From positions 124,001 to 188,000 of the forward strand of contig NZ_SWMS01000008.1 of assembly GCF_005146945.1 (NCBI RefSeq): DNA of 64,000 nt, read 5' to 3'. Below the pieces are notes generated by a model. It was given only the letters and a program-made list of their open reading frames with translations, had not been told where the DNA came from and made no database searches. The DNA comes from Prauserella endophytica (GTDB taxonomy: Bacteria; Actinomycetota; Actinomycetes; Mycobacteriales; Pseudonocardiaceae). Both the position numbers and the translations under genes were made by a program. Position 1 is the first letter of the stretch, and each line of letters begins with the position of its first letter. Shown here piece by piece: positions 61,116-64,000 of the stretch.

Positions 61116-62344
61116 TCAGCTGGCTTTGGATCGTGTGACAAGCTGCTGAATGTTCCGGGCTGCTTTGAGCCCGGTCTCGATCGCACCGTCGATATAGCCC
61201 ACGAGCACGGTCGCGAGTGGGGGTCGTCCTGGGAGTAGAGGCCGGTCGCCACCTCAAGGACCTCGACGTGGGGAAGGAGCTCCTTGATCGCGTCCGCAAT
61301 CTCCTCCGGGTCGCCCGGATCCTTCATCAGCCGGCCCGCCACAGCCACGACGGTCTGCTCGTCGGGTGCATCACGACGCTCGGTCCACATTGCATTGATC
61401 CGGTACGAGTCACCGCTGGCCACCTCGATGCTGCGAGGCTCGCCCTTGATTCGAGCCAGAACCTTGGCCGCACGTGGGCCCTGAATCCCTTCGCGCACCG
61501 CCGCTAGCCTCTCCGGCGCCAGCGTGGGCGAGAAGTCGATGTCCGGCCAGGAGCCCGTCGGCGTCGCAACTACCACCGCGGAACCCTCATAGGTCTCCCC
61601 GTCAGTCGTCGACACCTGAACCCGGTCACCTTCCGAAACGACACTCCGGACGGTCCGGCCGAGCCGGACTTCAGCGCCTCCGTCCGCGATCATCCGTTCG
61701 AGCAGGCTGCCGATACCGTTCCGCAGCCGGTACCCGAGCAGCATCTCGTACGCCGACTCATACTCGGCGCCCGACTGGGCCCACCACCAGAACCAGGTCA
61801 GGATCCCAGATTCGTCCGGGGTCCTCAGCGTTTCGTAAGTCAGCAAACCGGTCGCGAGCTCATTGTCGTCTGGAGAAAGATCGAACTGGTCGAGCCAGTC
61901 GCGAATCGTCAATTTGTCCAGCTTCTCCAGCTTGTCCCGTGCGGCCAGTGGATCCGGGAGGAACGGGAAATAGTCACGTGCACCGGCGAGAATCCGATTC
62001 ATGAGCGCGGACTCGCGCTTGTGGTGTGTGGCCGCGTCAACCCAGGTCAGCTGGCCCCCGGCGGGCGCAAGCACCTGCTCCGGCGGCTCAGCCGAGGGAA
62101 TGACGTCCCCTGTCAGGCCGTAACGGGTCAACTCGGCCCAGATGTGGGGCTGACGCCAGTGCACATACGTCCCGCCGATATCAACCGGCTGACCATTCGA
62201 GAATCGCGATGTCCACGTCCTGCCCCCGATCCGGTCGCGCCCCTCGAGCACCAACGTACGGAAGCCTCGTGTTGCGCACTCCCGTGCTGCGGTTGCACCG
62301 GCGAAACCCGCGCCGATGACAATTACGTCATAACGTTTCGACAT
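61116..62344 (-). pseudogene. Flavin monoamine oxidase with internal deletion near the C-terminus
   Basis: The gene begins well: AGGGAGAA precedes ATG 62344, and the N-terminus has the FAD motif DVIVIGAGFAGATAARECA with GGRTW and the amine oxidase segment DIGGTYVHW. The frame is intact to VATGLYSQDDPHS at about 61222. There the expected segment of roughly 60 residues is missing and the frame shifts; the true C-terminus ATVLVGYIDGAIETG and LKAARNIQQLVTRSKAS appears in another frame and stops at 61116. The lost part normally carries FAD- and substrate-contacting residues. Read without correction the protein would run to 60974 with an unrelated tail. Confidence 0.8.
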
Positions 62345-62708
62345 CACTTCTCCCTTTGTTATAAGAGCCGTCAAAGAGCCGATAGCAACCCGCACCGTCC
62401 AATGAAGCGAGCGTGAGTCCAGTCGGATAGTTGCGGTCGCATGACTGGATCGCGTGACCATCATGCGACCGGCCATCGCCAGTGTCAACAAGGACCCCGG
62501 CCCGTGGGCACCGTGCACAGTGGGTCTTTGCGGAGTTTGTCGTGTGTGCCGAATCGTCGTTGCGTCGTCTTGGTTAGCGTGGGGTGATCTGTTCTGGAGG
62601 GATGAGAAGCGGCGGCAAACCCGGAACGGAACTCGACGGCACGAGATCACCGCCGCCCCGGGCATCAGGACATCGAGTCCTGGACATCAAAGACCTGAGG
62701 GAGACCCC
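62345..62708. promoter_or_regulatory. Divergent spacer between the two amine-oxidising genes
   Basis: The 364 bases between these divergent genes should contain both promoters. An AT-rich TTTGTTATAAGAG lies close to the amine oxidase start, and GAGGGAGA is the ribosome site of the plus-strand gene. No clear operator palindrome was found. An open frame around 62515-62575 is too short to call. Confidence 0.4.
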
Positions 62709-64000
62709 ATGCCCCGCGACCCCCGCCACGATGTCCTCTTCGAACCGTTGCGGATCGGCCCGAAGCTCATGCGCAACCGCTTCTATCAAGCTCCGCACTG
62801 TGTTGGGTTCGGCGCAGAGCGCCCCGGCGCCGAGGCCTACCTTCGAGCGATGAAGGCCGAGGGCGGGTGGGCGGTGGTCAACACAGAAGCCGCACTGGTC
62901 AGCCCGGAGGACGACTACGGGGGCTTCACCACCCAGACGCGAGTGTCCGACGATCGACAAATCGCGAACCTGGAACTCTATGTCGAACGGGCGCACGAGC
63001 ACGGTGCCCTGGCCGGGATACAGCTACTGGCCATGGGCCGGGACGCCACCGGCATGAGCACCCGCGAACCCGGCGGTGGTGCGACACGGGCGGTCAGCGA
63101 TTCACTCTGGTGGGCTGCCGCTTATGAGATGGACCGCGACGATATCCGGGAACTCGAGGACCTCTACGTGGCCGCGGCCCTACGCGCACGGCGCGCCGGC
63201 GCCGACATTGTGAATATCGCGGGAGCAGAGGGAGCGGGGCTCCCGCTCCAGTTTCTGATGGCTCGGCACAACCGCCGCACCGACGAGTACGGAGGCAGTT
63301 TCGGAAACCGCGCCCGCCTCTGGCTGGAGGTCCTGGAACGTGTCCGAGAGGCCGTCGGAGACGAATGCGCGGTGACCACCCGACTCTGCGTCGACACCCT
63401 TCATGGGACCGCCGAGGGCATCAGGGCCGAGGAGGAAGGCGCGGCGTTCATCGAACTGGCCGACCATCTGGTGGATTTCTGGGACCTTCAGGTCGGGGGC
63501 GAGACCCTGGATCGCTGGGTCCGTGACGCGGGCACCTCCCGCTTCTATCCGGAGGATTTCCAGGGCAGATGGGTCCGAGCGGTCCGGTCTTGCACCGACA
63601 AGCCGATCGTCGGGGTCGGACGTTTCACGAACCCGGATACGATGGCCGAACTGGTGCGTACCCGCAAACTCGACATGATCGGTGCGGCGAGGCCGTCGAT
63701 CGCAGATCCGTTCCTGCCGAAGAAAATCGACGAGGGAAGGCTGGGCGACATCCGCGAGTGCATCGGCTGCAACGTCTGCATCTCCCGGGTCAACGCCGGC
63801 GCGCATATCATCTGCACCCAGAACCCGACGCTGGGGGAGGAGTACCGACGCGGCTGGCACCCCGAGCGGTTCTCCACGGCCCGCAATGCCGAGGCCAGCG
63901 TGCTCGTAGTCGGGGGCGGACCCGCCGGGATGGAATGCGCGATCACCCTCGGCAAGCGCGGCATGGCCGGGGTGCACCTGGTTGAGGCCGATGCCGAGCT
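62709..64000 (+). CDS. Trimethylamine/histamine dehydrogenase family flavoprotein (3' end outside window)
   Basis: The visible 430 residues follow the trimethylamine dehydrogenase layout closely: an old-yellow-enzyme-like barrel (RDPRHDVLFEPLRIGPK), the 6-S-cysteinyl-FMN cysteine in NRFYQAPHCVG (Cys31), ARPSIADPFLPKKIDEGR, the 4Fe-4S cluster cysteines CIGCNVC...CTQNP (C-x2-C-x2-C-x11-C), RRGWHPERFS, and the start of the FAD/ADP-binding domain SVLVVGGGPAGMECA. Of the three aromatic bowl residues that bind trimethylamine, Tyr60 is replaced by Ala61 and Trp355 by Val, while Trp264 (HLVDFWDL) is kept, so another amine is the likely substrate. The alignment is by eye. Confidence 0.9.
   Translation, partial: MPRDPRHDVLFEPLRIGPKLMRNRFYQAPHCVGFGAERPGAEAYLRAMKAEGGWAVVNTEAALVSPEDDYGGFTTQTRVSDDRQIANLELYVERAHEHGALAGIQLLAMGRDATGMSTREPGGGATRAVSDSLWWAAAYEMDRDDIRELEDLYVAAALRARRAGADIVNIAGAEGAGLPLQFLMARHNRRTDEYGGSFGNRARLWLEVLERVREAVGDECAVTTRLCVDTLHGTAEGIRAEEEGAAFIELADHLVDFWDLQVGGETLDRWVRDAGTSRFYPEDFQGRWVRAVRSCTDKPIVGVGRFTNPDTMAELVRTRKLDMIGAARPSIADPFLPKKIDEGRLGDIRECIGCNVCISRVNAGAHIICTQNPTLGEEYRRGWHPERFSTARNAEASVLVVGGGPAGMECAITLGKRGMAGVHLVEADAE

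Overview
The window is about 64 kb of very GC-rich, densely packed actinobacterial DNA. The GC level, frequent GTG starts, an Lsr2 nucleoid protein, an F420/FMN-type LLM oxidoreductase, a SOS box of the actinobacterial type and a tRNA gene without encoded CCA fit an actinomycete, most likely of the Pseudonocardiaceae (Amycolatopsis-like). The family placement is inference. There is no CRISPR array, replication origin or complete insertion sequence.

Left part (1-27.2 kb): mostly conserved core genes. It opens inside selA, followed by overlapping selB (selenocysteine insertion). Next come an ATP-grasp ligase/CocE-type hydrolase pair, alkB and a thioredoxin gene sharing a promoter region with a near-perfect SOS box, a P-loop kinase-like protein, a PASTA protein, an EEP-fold phosphohydrolase, a FAD oxidoreductase with a divergent LysR regulator, recD2 and a NUDIX hydrolase. 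A broken HPPD-domain gene lies beside a TetR gene. A tightly coupled seven-gene operon (22.7 to 16.9 kb, minus strand) encodes a small secreted protein, MoxR ATPase, DUF58 protein, von Willebrand A protein, an HtrA-like protease without PDZ domain and an OmpR/histidine-kinase pair. An aldo/keto reductase, a membrane protein, an orphan sugar-ABC ATPase and a divergent ROK protein follow. Four copies of a long inverted repeat (2.76, 7.3, 14.8 and 27.1 kb) each lie between convergent genes and probably act as bidirectional terminators.

Middle part (27.2-46.4 kb): a catabolic island. It encodes an aldehyde dehydrogenase, an alpha/beta-hydrolase-fold protein without its serine nucleophile, a 2-hydroxyacid dehydrogenase, an unassigned TIM-barrel-like protein, a type III CoA-transferase, a complete oligopeptide/opine-type ABC importer, a BadI/MenB-like crotonase, an IclR regulator, an RraA-like aldolase, two SDRs, a phenylacetate-CoA-ligase-like enzyme, an LLM oxidoreductase and a two-subunit glutaconate-CoA-transferase-fold enzyme whose expected catalytic glutamate is replaced by proline. 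The set looks like import, CoA activation, oxidation and hydrolytic ring opening of an unidentified cyclic carboxylic acid. It is the best candidate for an undescribed system here.

Right part (46.4-64 kb): a frameshifted amidohydrolase remnant, an ArsR/AHSA1 pair with a perfect operator palindrome, HIT protein, lsr2, a MOSC protein/ferredoxin-reductase pair, an FMN reductase with a DrrAB-like exporter, a large STAND-like ATPase, an M20 peptidase and tRNA-Leu(GAG). Beyond the tRNA the character changes sharply: fragments of hydantoinase B and IS3-family orfA, a TetR gene, a flavin amine oxidase gene with an internal deletion, and finally a trimethylamine-dehydrogenase-family gene running off the edge. 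This looks like the decayed margin of a genomic island at the tRNA.
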